The position numbers and the translations under genes are program-made. 64,000 nucleotides of DNA, from assembly GCF_902859705.1 (NCBI RefSeq), contig NZ_CADIJO010000002.1, positions 124,001 through 188,000 on the forward strand, in the 5' to 3' direction. Numbering within the stretch: the first letter of the stretch is position 1; every line of letters starts with the position of its first letter. Source of the stretch: Achromobacter deleyi (GTDB taxonomy: Bacteria > Pseudomonadota > Gammaproteobacteria > Burkholderiales > Burkholderiaceae_B). A model generated the notes under the pieces. That model worked only from the letters and a program-made list of their open reading frames with translations, did no database searches and had not been told where the DNA came from. Shown in pieces: positions 36,170 to 45,419 of the stretch.

Positions 36170-37029
36170 TGGTCTGCCTCCGCCTTGTTGACGACGGGCT
36201 TGGCGGGCTTGGGCTGGCTGGAGCCGATGCCGCGGGCACCGGCGAAGCGGCTTTGCAGGATGCGGTCAAAGCCCAGGTTGTCCAGGAAGACGGCGCGCAC
36301 GAAGCCGGCCAGGATTTCGCCGAGCATGATGATGGCGATGAGGGTGAGCAGGATGGCGCTGACGAAGTCGTAGTCAAAGCGCTGGAACGCCGAGAACAGC
36401 GTGCCGCCCACGCCGCCCGCGCCGACGATGCCGACCATGGTGGAGTTGCGCAGGTTGGAGTCGAACTGGTAGGTGGCAAAGCCGATGAAGCGCGCGAACA
36501 CCTGCGGCAGGACGCCGAAGACGATGACGTTGGCGAACGAGGCGCCGGTGGCGCGCACGGCTTCGACCTGCTTGAGCGAGATTTCCTCGATGGCTTCGGT
36601 GAAGAGTTTGCCGATGAAGCCGACGGAGGCGACGGTCAGGGCCAGGATGCCGGCCAGGGCGCCGAAGCCGACGGCCTTGACGAACAGGATGGCGACGATG
36701 ACGGGGTGCAGTGCGCGGCACAGGGCGACGAGCGAACGCGCGGGCCACGAGACCCAGGCGGGCATCATGTTGCGCGCGCCGAGCAGGCCGACGGGCAGGG
36801 CCAGGAAGATGCCCAGCACCGAGGCGAGCACGGCGATTTCCAGGCTTTCGGCAATGCCCTTCCACAAGGTGGCGGGCTTTTCGAAGTTGGGCGGGAACAT
36901 GCGCGCCAGGAAGGTGGACGCGTGGCCCATGCCGGATTCGAAGCGGCTCCAGCTGAAGTCCAGCTGGGCCGCGGCGTAGACGGTGTAGAGCACCAGCAAG
37001 AGCAGGCCGGCTTTCGCGCGGCCGGACAT
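36166..37029 (-). CDS. phnE: Phosphonate ABC transporter permease (PhnE family), first copy
   Basis: 287 residues from ATG 37029, with about six membrane segments. The cytoplasmic loop facing the ATPase reads EAIEEISLKQVEAVRATGASFANVIVFGVLPQ. A continuous open frame runs further upstream into phnC, but it is out of register with that gene and is not coding. The gap to phnC is 29 bp and the stop overlaps the second phnE by 4 nt. Confidence 0.92.
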   Translation of the reverse strand: MSGRAKAGLLLLVLYTVYAAAQLDFSWSRFESGMGHASTFLARMFPPNFEKPATLWKGIAESLEIAVLASVLGIFLALPVGLLGARNMMPAWVSWPARSLVALCRALHPVIVAILFVKAVGFGALAGILALTVASVGFIGKLFTEAIEEISLKQVEAVRATGASFANVIVFGVLPQVFARFIGFATYQFDSNLRNSTMVGIVGAGGVGGTLFSAFQRFDYDFVSAILLTLIAIIMLGEILAGFVRAVFLDNLGFDRILQSRFAGARGIGSSQPKPAKPVVNKAEADQ

Positions 37030-37058
37030 GGCGAAGGGGCGCGGGCCCCGGGGATGCG

Positions 37059-37829
37059 TTATTCCAGCCAAGACTCGCCTCCGTAGATGGTCTTGAGCAT
37101 GGCGGCATCCAGGCCGTGGCCGTCGCCGTCGTAGACGACGTGGCCGCCGGACATGCCGACGATGCGGCTGGCGTAGCGGCGCGCCAGTTCGACGTCGTGG
37201 ATGTTGACGATGACGGGGATGCCGGTGGCGTTGCCCTGGGCGGCCAGCAGCTCCATGATTTCGACCGAGGTCTTGGGGTCGAGCGACGAGGTGGGCTCGT
37301 CGGCCAGCAGCAATTGCGGGCGTTGCATCAGGGCGCGGGCGATGCCCACGCGCTGGCGCTGGCCGCCGGACAGGGCGTCGGCGCGCTGGTCGGCAAAGCC
37401 GGCCAGGCCCACGGTGTCCAGCAACGAATAGGCGTGTTCGATGTCTTCGGCTTCGAAGCGGCGGGTCCAGGCCTTGAAGGCGCTGGTGTAGCCCAGCCGC
37501 CCGGTCAGCAGGTTTTCCATGACGGTCAGGCGTTCGACCAGGTTGTATTCCTGGAACACCATGCCGATGCGCCGGCGGGCGCGGCGCAGCGACGCGCCGC
37601 GCACCCGGGCGAGATCGACGGCGCCGTCGCCGGCTTCCAGCACGATTTCGCCGCGGGTCGGCTCGATCAGCCGGTTGATGCAGCGCAAGAGCGTGCTCTT
37701 GCCGGTGCCGGACGGCCCGATGATGGCGGTGAGGCCCTGGCCTGCGATCTGCAGGTCGATGCCGTTCAGTACCGGCCGGCCGGCCCGGTATTCCTTGACC
37801 AGGCCGGAAATGCGTAGCGACGTCGTCAT
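37059..37829 (-). CDS. phnC: Phosphonate ABC transporter ATP-binding protein
   Basis: 256 residues. Walker [11 protein letters not shown]-loop FQEYNL, signature [15 protein letters not shown] and Walker [16 protein letters not shown] are intact. PhnC powers import of phosphonates or phosphite. It starts 5 bp after the phnD stop, so the operon order is phnD-phnC-phnE-phnE. Confidence 0.95.
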   Translation of the reverse strand: MTTSLRISGLVKEYRAGRPVLNGIDLQIAGQGLTAIIGPSGTGKSTLLRCINRLIEPTRGEIVLEAGDGAVDLARVRGASLRRARRRIGMVFQEYNLVERLTVMENLLTGRLGYTSAFKAWTRRFEAEDIEHAYSLLDTVGLAGFADQRADALSGGQRQRVGIARALMQRPQLLLADEPTSSLDPKTSVEIMELLAAQGNATGIPVIVNIHDVELARRYASRIVGMSGGHVVYDGDGHGLDAAMLKTIYGGESWLE

Positions 37830-37834
37830 GCTGA

Positions 37835-38833
37835 TTACTTCTTGCTCTTGGCGGATTCGCGGTCGTAGGCGGCGCGGTTGAAGCTTTCGCCACCGGATTC
37901 GGCGACCTGGCGCACGATGGCCCAGTCCTTCTCGTAGGTCACCGGGTAGAAGCGGTCGGCGCCGTCGAAGGCCTTGGACATCTCGGCCGGGAAGCGGTAG
38001 TCGTAGAAGCACTTGAGCATCTGGTCGCGGAACTTCGGCTCCAGGTCATGTGCGTAGGCGAACGACGAGGTGGGGAATTTCTCGCTCTTGTAGATGACGC
38101 GGAAATCGGCTTCCTTGACCTGGCCGCGTTCGATCATGCGCTTGAACACGTCCGAGGCAACGGCGGCAGCGTCGTAGTCGCCGGAATTGACGCCCATGAC
38201 GGACTGGTCGTGCTTGCCGGAGAAGACCACCTTGTAGTCCTTGTCGGGCGTCAGGCCTTCCTTGGGGAACAGCGCCACGGGCGCCATGTGGCCCGAATTG
38301 GACGACGGCGCGGTGTGCGCCAGCTTCTTGCCCTTCAGGTCGGTCAGCTTCTGGTAGGGGCTGTCTTTCTTGACGATGACGATCAGGTTGTAGCCCTGGA
38401 AGCCGTCGGCGTAGCCCTTGACGGCAAACGGCACGGCGCCGGCGATGTTCACGGCGAAGGCGGTGGGGCCGGTGGAAAAGCCGCCCACGTGCAGGCGGCC
38501 CGAGCGCATGGCTTCGATTTCGGCGGCGTTGCTCTGCACCTGGTAGAACACGACGCGCTTGCCGGTGCATTCGGACAGGTGCTTGGTGAACGGCTTGAAG
38601 ATGTCTTCGTACACGGCCGGGTCTTCGACCGGCGTGTAGGTGAAGACGAGCGTGGACGGCGTCTTCAGCTTGGCCGGGTCGGTGGGCGTGTCGGCCACCA
38701 GGTTCTTGTCGGCGTCGCAATACATCTGGTCGAGGTCGCCCCGGTTGGGGCAGGTGTCGGCGGCCTGGGCGGCGGACGCCCCGAAAGCGAACGCGGCCAG
38801 CGAGGCCGCTTGCAGTAGACGCAAAGCGCGCAT
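37835..38833 (-). CDS. phnD: Phosphonate-binding periplasmic protein
   Basis: 332 residues from ATG about 38833 with AGGAG seven bases upstream. A signal peptide ends at AQA-ADT near residue 25. PhnD-like features are [43 protein letters not shown] (ligand loop) and [11 protein letters not shown]. It delivers ligand to the PhnE permeases. No C-P lyase, phosphonatase or phosphite dehydrogenase gene is in the window, so the exact ligand is open. Confidence 0.93.
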   Translation of the reverse strand: MRALRLLQAASLAAFAFGASAAQAADTCPNRGDLDQMYCDADKNLVADTPTDPAKLKTPSTLVFTYTPVEDPAVYEDIFKPFTKHLSECTGKRVVFYQVQSNAAEIEAMRSGRLHVGGFSTGPTAFAVNIAGAVPFAVKGYADGFQGYNLIVIVKKDSPYQKLTDLKGKKLAHTAPSSNSGHMAPVALFPKEGLTPDKDYKVVFSGKHDQSVMGVNSGDYDAAAVASDVFKRMIERGQVKEADFRVIYKSEKFPTSSFAYAHDLEPKFRDQMLKCFYDYRFPAEMSKAFDGADRFYPVTYEKDWAIVRQVAESGGESFNRAAYDRESAKSKK

Positions 38834-38972
38834 CGTATGTCTCCTCTTATGGGTATGAATATGACTAGTAACTGAATTCAAACATACGAGTACGCCGAGC
38901 ACACTTGGGAAAGTCCCTGCCTTTCTTTTCGAGTTTTGTTCGTTTTGTTCGCTATGCGTTCGTTTTTGCGCG

Positions 38973-39002
38973 AAAAAAAGCGGGCCCGAATGGGCCCGCT
39001 TG
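38973..39002 (-). terminator. Intrinsic terminator after the IclR gene
   Basis: AAGCGGGCCC and GGGCCCGCTT pair over a 4-nt loop, and an A-run at 38973-38979 gives a T-run on the minus strand. It separates the IclR/HAD pair from phnD. Confidence 0.9.
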
Positions 39003-39019
39003 GCTTGCGGTGCGGCGGG

Positions 39020-39835
39020 TCAGGCCCGGTAGCCGAGTTTGCGCGAGATTTCGTGGGCGCAGGCCAGCAGGGGGCGGGCGATGGCGCCGTCCCAGGAAAC
39101 ATCGAACAGGCCGGTGGGGCCCAGGCTGGTCAGCGCCAGCACGATGTTGCCGGTGTTGTCGAACACGGGCACCGACAGGGCATCCACGCCGGGCAGCGGG
39201 TTGCCCAGGGCGCGGGCCATGCCGTGCACGCGGATGTCGGCCAGTTGCGCATCGATATTGGCGCGGCTGGCCTTGCGCGGGGGCGGCACGCTGGCGATGA
39301 CCGCCGTGTCGCCCTCTTCGCGGGCAATGTAGTGCTCGCTGACCTTGGGCGGCAGCCAGGCCGCGAACACCAGGCCGGTGGCCGTGTGCAGCATGGACAT
39401 GACCGTGCCCTTGCGCATGTTCACGTGCACGGGGTAGCTGGCCTCGGTCATGTGGATCATGGTGGGGCCGTGCGAGCCCAGCACCGCGATGCCCAGGGTG
39501 TGGCCGATCTCGGATTGCAGCTTGGCGATCTCGGGCATGGCGATGCGCACCGGGTCCAGCCGTTGCAGGCTGACCAGGCCCATCTGCAGGGCGAAGGGCC
39601 CCAGCTCGTATTGGCCGGTGATGCTGTCCTGCTGCACCAGGCCAACGCGGATGAAGCTGACCAGGTAGGGGTGGGCCTTGGCCGACGTCATGCCGGCGCC
39701 GGCGGCCAGGTCGCGCAGGGTCAGCGGCTTGGCCGCGTCGACCAGCGCGGCCAACAGTGGCACGCCCACTTCGATGGACTGGATGCTGCGGCGGCCGTCG
39801 TTGGCGGCCGGGGCGGGGGTCTTGGCAGTGGCCAC
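39020..39835 (-). CDS. IclR family transcriptional regulator
   Basis: 271 residues from GTG 39835. The winged helix (SIEVGVPLLAALVDAAKPLTLRDLAAGAGMTSAKAHPYLVSFIRVGLVQQD) is followed by an IclR effector domain ending SVPVFDNTGNIVLALTSLG. It starts 8 bp after the HAD phosphatase stop, so they form an operon. A terminator precedes phnD, so control of the phn genes is possible in trans but not shown. Confidence 0.9.
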   Translation of the reverse strand: MATAKTPAPAANDGRRSIQSIEVGVPLLAALVDAAKPLTLRDLAAGAGMTSAKAHPYLVSFIRVGLVQQDSITGQYELGPFALQMGLVSLQRLDPVRIAMPEIAKLQSEIGHTLGIAVLGSHGPTMIHMTEASYPVHVNMRKGTVMSMLHTATGLVFAAWLPPKVSEHYIAREEGDTAVIASVPPPRKASRANIDAQLADIRVHGMARALGNPLPGVDALSVPVFDNTGNIVLALTSLGPTGLFDVSWDGAIARPLLACAHEISRKLGYRA

Positions 39836-39843
39836 GGTGCGCC

Positions 39844-40659
39844 TTATGCCGACAGGGCGCGCGGGGCGCGGGCGGCCAGCAGGCGGTCGGCCATTTCCTT
39901 GAAGCCGCCGCCGCCATGGAAGGCGGCCACGTAGGCGGGCCGGTGCGTCAGGCGGTGCAGTTGCGACTGGATGTTGGCCACGCCGACCGACACCGGGAAG
40001 AACGCGAACATGGGTTCGTCGTTGGGCGAATCACCGATGAACAGGGTGCTGTCCAGCACGCTGGCCACGTCCAGGCCGAATTCGCGCTGGAACAGGGTGC
40101 GGGTCATCGTCAGCTTGTCGTAGTCGCCGAACCAGCCGTTGACGTGGATGGAGCTGACCTTGGCCTGGGCCCCGGCGTCCTGGAAGATCTGGACGATGCG
40201 GCCGATGTCGGCCTCGGGCAGGGCGGGCACGTCTTCGCAGAAGTCGATGGCCAGGTCGGCCACGCGGTAGTCCTGGTCGCTGGCCACGGCCGCGCCGGGC
40301 ACGTCGGCCAGCACGCGGTCGCGGATGGCGTCCAGCTGCTTGCGGCTGGCCTGGCGCGAGGCCGCGTCGGTCCAGTAGTGGGTGGTCATGCGGCGTGCCT
40401 GGCGGTCGTAGGCGTAGTAGAACGCGCCGTTTTCGCCGACCACGGCGCGCACCGGCCACATGCGGGCGATGTGGTCGCACCAGCCGGCCGGGCGGCCGGT
40501 GATGGGCACCACCTGGATGCCGGCCTGTTCCAGGCGCTCGAGCGCGGCGTAGGCGTCGGCCGGCAGGCGGCCGTCGGTGGTCAGCGTGTCGTCGATGTCC
40601 GTCAGGACGACGCGTATCCCCGCCGCGACGTTCAAAGGCATGGCCGCAAGGGCTTGCAT
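39844..40659 (-). CDS. HAD-IIB family phosphatase
   Basis: 271 residues. HAD motifs are present: DIDDTLT (about residues 21-27) with the nucleophile Asp, PITGRPAGW as motif II and FIGDSPNDEPMF as motif IV; the large cap is of the C2/Cof type. Such enzymes remove phosphate from sugar phosphates, trehalose-6-phosphate or mannosyl-3-phosphoglycerate. The substrate is not readable. AAGGAAA lies upstream of ATG 40659. It is first in an operon with the IclR regulator. Confidence 0.87.
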   Translation of the reverse strand: MQALAAMPLNVAAGIRVVLTDIDDTLTTDGRLPADAYAALERLEQAGIQVVPITGRPAGWCDHIARMWPVRAVVGENGAFYYAYDRQARRMTTHYWTDAASRQASRKQLDAIRDRVLADVPGAAVASDQDYRVADLAIDFCEDVPALPEADIGRIVQIFQDAGAQAKVSSIHVNGWFGDYDKLTMTRTLFQREFGLDVASVLDSTLFIGDSPNDEPMFAFFPVSVGVANIQSQLHRLTHRPAYVAAFHGGGGFKEMADRLLAARAPRALSA

Positions 40660-40806
40660 GGCGTTTTTCCTTGGTTTTATAGGGTGTTCTCCGGCCGAAA
40701 GTTTAACCGGATGGCCCTGTTTGGGCGGGGCCGTCGCGCCCCGGTAGGGGTTCTGGCGCCGGGGGCGCTAAAATCCGGGCTTTCCTGCCTGGTTTACGTG
40801 CCCGCC

Positions 40807-41982
40807 ATGTCCGTCCAGTTGTCCTCCTTGCCCGGCTCCGAGCCGGAATCCTTCGATATTGCCTCGGTCGCCGAGATCATCGCCGAGCTGCGCGCCGGCC
40901 GCATCGTCATCCTGGTCGACGAAGAAGACCGCGAAAATGAAGGCGACCTGGTCATGGCCGCCGAATTCGTCACGCCCGAAGCCATCAACTTCATGGTCAC
41001 CCATGGCCGTGGCCTGGTGTGCCTGACCCTGACCGAAGACCGCTGCCGCCAGCTGGACCTGCCGCTGATGGCCGCCCGCAACGGCACGCGATACGGCACC
41101 AATTTCACGCAGTCGATCGAAGCCGCCGTCGGCGTCGAAACCGGCATCTCGGCCGCCGACCGCGCCCGCACCATTCAGGTGGCGGTGGCGCGCGACGCCA
41201 AGCCGTCCGACCTGGTCCAGCCCGGCCATATCTTCCCGGTCCGCGCCGTGCCCGGCGGCGTGCTGGTGCGCGCCGGCCACACCGAAGCCGGCTGCGACCT
41301 CACCGCCATGGCCGGCCTGACCCCGGCCGCCGTCATCTGCGAAATCCTCAAGCCGGACGGCACCATGGCGCGCCTGCCCGACCTGGTCGAATTCGCCCGC
41401 GAGCACGGCCTGAAGATCGGCACCATCGCCGACCTGATCCAGTACCGCAGCGAGCACGAGTCCATCGTCAAGCGCGTGGGCAAGCGGCCCATGCAGACCG
41501 CCTGGGGCGTGTTCGAGGCCGTGGCCTACGAAGACGCGGCCACCGGCTCGGCCCACCTGGCGCTGGTGCATGGTACCGTGACGCCGGACGTCGAAACGCT
41601 GGTGCGCGTGCACGAGCCGGCCTCGGTGCTGGACGTGCTGGACACCGGCGCCAGCCCGCACAGCTGGGGCGTGGCGCAGGCCCTGCAGACCATTTCCCAG
41701 GCGCCGGCCGGCGTCCTGGTGCTGATGAATTGCCAATCGTCCACCGAACATCTGTTCGCGCAGATCGCCGGCTGGAGCGACCCCAAGGCCAATGCCAACC
41801 CTGCCAACGCCGACCGGTTCGGCCTGCGCACCTACGGCATCGGCGCCCAGATTCTGCGCGACCTGAACGTGGGCCAGATGAAGCTCCTGGCCCGTCCGCG
41901 CAAGATGCCCAGCATGGCGGGCTTCTCGCTCACCATTACGGGTTACGATTGCGACCCTCTGCATACTCCCGCAACACACTGA
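40807..41982 (+). CDS. ribBA: 3,4-dihydroxy-2-butanone-4-phosphate synthase with degenerate GTP cyclohydrolase II domain
   Basis: 391 residues. The N-terminal RibB domain is intact: [20 protein letters not shown] and [11 protein letters not shown] with metal and substrate ligands. The C-terminal ~180 residues align with GTP cyclohydrolase II, but the zinc-binding cysteines are absent: the region where RibA has HSECLTGD..SLRCDCG reads [21 protein letters not shown]. So only the butanone-phosphate synthase step is expected to work, and a separate RibA must exist elsewhere. It is first of the run ribBA-ribH-nusB. No FMN riboswitch was recognised in the 147-bp leader. Confidence 0.93.
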   Translation: MSVQLSSLPGSEPESFDIASVAEIIAELRAGRIVILVDEEDRENEGDLVMAAEFVTPEAINFMVTHGRGLVCLTLTEDRCRQLDLPLMAARNGTRYGTNFTQSIEAAVGVETGISAADRARTIQVAVARDAKPSDLVQPGHIFPVRAVPGGVLVRAGHTEAGCDLTAMAGLTPAAVICEILKPDGTMARLPDLVEFAREHGLKIGTIADLIQYRSEHESIVKRVGKRPMQTAWGVFEAVAYEDAATGSAHLALVHGTVTPDVETLVRVHEPASVLDVLDTGASPHSWGVAQALQTISQAPAGVLVLMNCQSSTEHLFAQIAGWSDPKANANPANADRFGLRTYGIGAQILRDLNVGQMKLLARPRKMPSMAGFSLTITGYDCDPLHTPATH

Positions 41983-41992
41983 AGGCCGACAC

Positions 41993-42523
41993 ATGAACCC
42001 TTACATCCTTACCCCCGACCTGAACGGCGAAGGGCTGCACATCGGCATCGTACGCGCCCGCTTCAATGAAGAAATCGGCCAGGCCGAACTCGAAGCGTGC
42101 CTGAAGGAACTGGCCGAACTGGGCGTGGACGAGCGCGACGTGATGGTCGCCACCGTGCCCGGCGCCCTGGAACTGGGCGTGGCCCTGTCGCACATGGCCG
42201 AAACGTTCGAATTCGACGCCCTGATCGCGCTGGGCGCCGTCATCCGCGGCGAAACCTATCACTTTGAAGTGGTCAGCAATGAGATGGCCACTGCAATCAC
42301 CCGCATCTCCCTCGAAACCGGCATTCCGGTCGCAAACGGCGTGCTGACCGTGGACACCGACGAGCAGGCGCAAGCCCGCGCCGCCGGCAAGGGCCGCGAC
42401 TGCGCGCAGGTGGCCGTTGAAATGGCCAACCTGGTCGCGGCACTGGAGCCCGAGGAAGAAGACGAAGACGACGAAGACGAGGACGAAGATTTTGACGACG
42501 AAGAAGACGACGACCAGCGCTGA
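41993..42523 (+). CDS. ribH: 6,7-dimethyl-8-ribityllumazine synthase with acidic tail
   Basis: 176 residues. Family motifs include [31 protein letters not shown] and [16 protein letters not shown], with the catalytic His, and [10 protein letters not shown]. It joins the RibB product with the pyrimidine to form lumazine. The last ~25 residues are almost all Asp and Glu, beyond the normal end of the fold. This tail is encoded where the nusB start overlaps in another frame. It begins 10 bp after ribBA. Confidence 0.96.
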   Translation: MNPYILTPDLNGEGLHIGIVRARFNEEIGQAELEACLKELAELGVDERDVMVATVPGALELGVALSHMAETFEFDALIALGAVIRGETYHFEVVSNEMATAITRISLETGIPVANGVLTVDTDEQAQARAAGKGRDCAQVAVEMANLVAALEPEEEDEDDEDEDEDFDDEEDDDQR

Positions 42524-42983
42524 TAGCGCGGCGCAAGCCCGCGCCAACGCGCGCAGCGCACGCCGCCGTGCACGCGAATTCGCGTTGCAGGGCGTTTACG
42601 CGTGGCTGCTGCGCGGTGGCCAGGGCACGCAGGACGCCGGCGAGATCGACGCCCATCTGCGCGACACCGAGGATTTTTCCGAGGCCGACGCCCAGTGGTT
42701 CAAGACCTTGCTGCACGGTGTCCTGCGCGAAGCGCCCACGCTGCGCGAGCGGTTCACGCCCTACGTCGACCGCCCGCTGGCCGAGTTGTCGCCCGTCGAA
42801 CACGGCATCCTGCTGATCGGCAGCTTCGAACTGATTCATCATGTCGAAGTGCCGTACAAGGTTGCCATCAACGAAGCCGTGGAGCTCGCCAAGTCGTTCG
42901 GCGGCACCGATGGCTTCAAGTTCGTCAACGGCGTGCTCGACAAGCTGGCTGCCGACGTGCGCGCGCACGAAATTAAGAGGTAG
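42492..42983 (+). CDS. nusB: Transcription antitermination factor NusB
   Basis: 163 residues from TTG 42492, giving an N-terminus of Thr/Lys then [25 protein letters not shown]. No ATG or GTG lies at a usable place before the conserved region, and GAGGACG precedes the TTG. The fold continues with [53 protein letters not shown]. NusB with NusE (S10) binds boxA for rRNA antitermination. Its 5' end overlaps ribH by 32 bp in another frame. The start choice is less certain than the product. Confidence 0.93.
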   Translation: MTTKKTTTSADSAAQARANARSARRRAREFALQGVYAWLLRGGQGTQDAGEIDAHLRDTEDFSEADAQWFKTLLHGVLREAPTLRERFTPYVDRPLAELSPVEHGILLIGSFELIHHVEVPYKVAINEAVELAKSFGGTDGFKFVNGVLDKLAADVRAHEIKR

Positions 42984-42984
42984 C

Positions 42985-43056
42985 CCCCCCGGAGCGCTGC
43001 GCGCTTCCCCCCAAGGGGGGCGCCGCAGCGGACCGGCGGAGCCCGGATCCGCGCGG
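42985..43056. repeat. GC-rich palindromic stretch after nusB
   Basis: CCCCCC...AAGGGGGG and GGAGCGCTGCGCGC/GCGCCGCAGCGG-like segments form overlapping palindromes directly after the nusB stop. Similar GC blocks recur in related genomes from memory, but only this copy is seen here. It is a different type from repeat copies A-D. Confidence 0.45.
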
Positions 43057-43059
43057 CCC

Positions 43060-43084
43060 GGGTCTGGGGAGACCCATTTTTTTT
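43060..43084 (+). terminator. Intrinsic terminator after nusB
   Basis: GGGTCT and AGACCC pair over GGGG (43060-43075), followed by A and eight T. It ends the ribBA-ribH-nusB transcript ahead of thiL. Confidence 0.85.
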
Positions 43085-43203
43085 GGGGAGGCGTGCATCC
43101 CTGGGGGCTTGCTTCCCCTTCCTTGCTGGAGCGGTCCTCCCTTTGGAACGTGGCTCCGGTTTGGGAGTCAATACCGGCCGCTGCGCCGGACTGCGGAGTT
43201 GCC

Positions 43204-44247
43204 GTGGCGTCCGAATTCGACCTGATCGCGCGCTATTTCACGCGTACCGCTCCGACCGGCCTGCTGGGCGTGGGCGACGACTGCGCGCTGTTCCCTGTGC
43301 CGACAGGCGAACAGGTGGCCACCAGCACCGATCTGTTGCTGGAAGGCCGGCATTTCTTTCCTGACGTTGATCCCAAGGCCTTGGGGCACAAGGCCCTGGC
43401 CGTGAACCTGTCCGACCTGGCCGCCATGGGCGCACGCCCCATCGGCTGCGTGCTGGGCTTGGCGCTGCCGCGGCTGGATGAGCCATGGCTGGCCGCCTTT
43501 GCCGAGGGCTTTCATGCGCTGGCTGCCGTCCACGGCTGCCCGCTGATCGGCGGCGACACCACGCGCAGTGCCCATGACTTGGCCATCAGCGTGACCGTGT
43601 TCGGCGCGGTGCCCGCAGGCGCCGCCTTGCGCCGCGACGCGGCGCAGGCCGGCGACGACATCTGGGTGTCTGGCGAACTGGGTGCTGCTGACGTGGCGTA
43701 TCGGCTGCTGGACGGCCAATACCCCACCGATCCCGAACGCCTGGCGGCCACCCGCGGCGCGCTGGAGTGGCCTGAACCGCAGGTGGCGCTGGGCCTGGCG
43801 CTGCGCGGCATTGCGCACGCCGCCATCGATATTTCCGACGGCCTGTTGCAGGACCTGGGCCACATCCTGGCCGCCAGCCGGGTGGGCGCGGTGCTGCATG
43901 AAGACCGCCTGCCGGCCGCCGCCGCGCTGGCCGGGCTGCCGGTCGATGCGCTGCGCCGTGCGGTGCTGGGCGGCGGCGACGTCTACCAGCTTTGCTTCAC
44001 CGCGCCGGCAGCCCGCCGTGACGCCGTGCTGGCCGCCGCGCGGACGGCCGGCGCGCGGGTGACCCGGGTGGGCGGCATCGTGGCGCACGAGCCGGCCCAG
44101 GACGCGATGCAGGCTTCCGCCGTCACGCATGCCGGCGGCTCGTCCGAGATACCGGGGGCGGCGCGGCCTCGCCTGATGGTGCTGGATGCCACGGGCCAGC
44201 CGTTGGCGCAGTTGCCCGCGGGGTTCGACCACTTCCCAGGGGCATGA
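43204..44247 (+). CDS. thiL: Thiamine-monophosphate kinase
   Basis: 347 residues from GTG 43204 with GGAG eight bases upstream. The AIR-synthase-like fold has SEFDLIARYF, GVGDDCALFPVP, STDLLLEGRHF and LSDLAAMGARP, GGDTTRS and ISDGLLQDLGH. It makes thiamine diphosphate from the monophosphate. A ~40-residue low-similarity insert (about 295-325) rich in Ala and Gly is unusual. The nusB-thiL-pgpA order is common. Confidence 0.95.
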   Translation: MASEFDLIARYFTRTAPTGLLGVGDDCALFPVPTGEQVATSTDLLLEGRHFFPDVDPKALGHKALAVNLSDLAAMGARPIGCVLGLALPRLDEPWLAAFAEGFHALAAVHGCPLIGGDTTRSAHDLAISVTVFGAVPAGAALRRDAAQAGDDIWVSGELGAADVAYRLLDGQYPTDPERLAATRGALEWPEPQVALGLALRGIAHAAIDISDGLLQDLGHILAASRVGAVLHEDRLPAAAALAGLPVDALRRAVLGGGDVYQLCFTAPAARRDAVLAAARTAGARVTRVGGIVAHEPAQDAMQASAVTHAGGSSEIPGAARPRLMVLDATGQPLAQLPAGFDHFPGA

Positions 44248-44304
44248 CAGGGGCCTTCACCGCCCGACTCCGCCATCCCTTTTCCGCCACCTTCAAACCC
44301 AACC

Positions 44305-44841
44305 ATGCCGTCTTCCTCCCCCCGTTCCCCTTCCATGCGCGAACGCTCGCGCGCCGTGTACCCGTCCCTGGCCTGGGTCTGCCGTGATCCGGGCCGGTTG
44401 ATCGCCTTTGGCCTGGGCAGCGGCCTGGTGCGTCCCGCGTCGGGCACCTGGGGCACGCTGCTGGCCTGGGCCATCTGGGTGGCGGCCGCGCCCGCCGCGT
44501 CCGACCTGGCCATCGGCATCTTCCTGGCGCTGGCCTTCCTGTACGGCTGCTGGGCCTGCGATCGGGTCGGCCGCGAACTCCAGCAGCCCGATCATGTCGG
44601 AATGGTGTGGGACGAGATGGTGGCCTTCTGGCTGGTGCTGTGGCTGACGCCGGCCGGCCTGTTGTCGCAGGCCTTGGCGTTCGTGCTGTTTCGCACGTTC
44701 GACATCGTCAAGCCGCCGCCCATCAAGTTCTTCGACGCCCGCCTCAAGGGCGGCTTTGGGGTAATGTGGGACGATATCGTCGCGGCCGGATACGCCTTGC
44801 TGATCATGGCGTTGGTCGTGCGCACAGGAGTCTTGGGATGA
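44305..44841 (+). CDS. pgpA: Phosphatidylglycerophosphatase A
   Basis: 178 residues, hydrophobic, with RPASGTWGTLLAW, VGMVWDEMVAFWLVLWL and FRTFDIVKPPPIKFFD, the motifs of PgpA. It removes phosphate from phosphatidylglycerol phosphate at the inner membrane. The stop overlaps pncC by 4 nt. Confidence 0.93.
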   Translation: MPSSSPRSPSMRERSRAVYPSLAWVCRDPGRLIAFGLGSGLVRPASGTWGTLLAWAIWVAAAPAASDLAIGIFLALAFLYGCWACDRVGRELQQPDHVGMVWDEMVAFWLVLWLTPAGLLSQALAFVLFRTFDIVKPPPIKFFDARLKGGFGVMWDDIVAAGYALLIMALVVRTGVLG

Positions 44842-45404
44842 ACCAGCAACACGAAAGCACGCGGTCCAATCTGTCTGCCGAACAACTGGCGCAAGCCACC
44901 GCGCTGGGCCTGGCCGAGCGGGTGGGCGACACGCTGCGGCGCCAGGGCCTGGTCCTGGGTACGGCCGAGTCCTGCACTGGCGGCCTGCTGGCAGGCGCGG
45001 TGACGGCGGTGGCGGGGTCCAGTGAATGGTTCGACCGCGGCTTCATCACCTACAGCAACGAGGCCAAGGTGGCCGAGCTGGATGTGTCGCCCGATGCCTT
45101 GCATCACTTCGGCGCGGTCAGTGAACCGGTGGCGCTGGAAATGGCCAATGGCGTGCTGCTGGCGGCGCCGGCCGCGCAGGTGGCGGTATCCACCACCGGC
45201 ATCGCTGGCCCGGGCGGGGCCACACCGGGCAAGCCGGTGGGCATGGTGTGCTTTGGTTTTGCCATGCGGGTGGGCGACGGCATCAGCAGCCGCGCGGTGA
45301 CCCATGTGTTTCCCGGCGACCGGGCGCAGGTGCGCCAGGCGGCCGTGGAGTTTGCGTTGCGCGGCGTTCTGGAATTGCTGGGCGCGCCGGTCAACCGGCG
45401 CTGA
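44838..45404 (+). CDS. pncC: Nicotinamide-nucleotide amidohydrolase PncC (CinA C-terminal family)
   Basis: 188 residues from ATG 44838 inside the pgpA stop. TAESCTGGLLAGAVT, FITYSNEAK and VSTTGIAGPGGATPGKPVG are the CinA-C motifs, the Ser in ESCTGG being catalytic. It deamidates NMN in NAD recycling. There is no N-terminal MoaB-like domain, so it is the stand-alone form. It faces pyrF convergently with a 15-bp gap and no terminator. Confidence 0.94.
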   Translation: MNQQHESTRSNLSAEQLAQATALGLAERVGDTLRRQGLVLGTAESCTGGLLAGAVTAVAGSSEWFDRGFITYSNEAKVAELDVSPDALHHFGAVSEPVALEMANGVLLAAPAAQVAVSTTGIAGPGGATPGKPVGMVCFGFAMRVGDGISSRAVTHVFPGDRAQVRQAAVEFALRGVLELLGAPVNRR

Positions 45405-45419
45405 GCCGCATCGCGCCGA

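Noticed and set aside
36166-37893. Possible fused phnC-phnE frame of 575 residues
   Set aside because: The upstream part is out of register with phnC and has no ABC motifs; phnE starts at 37029.
40660-40806. FMN riboswitch ahead of ribBA
   Set aside because: The conserved RFN segments were not found in the 147-bp leader.
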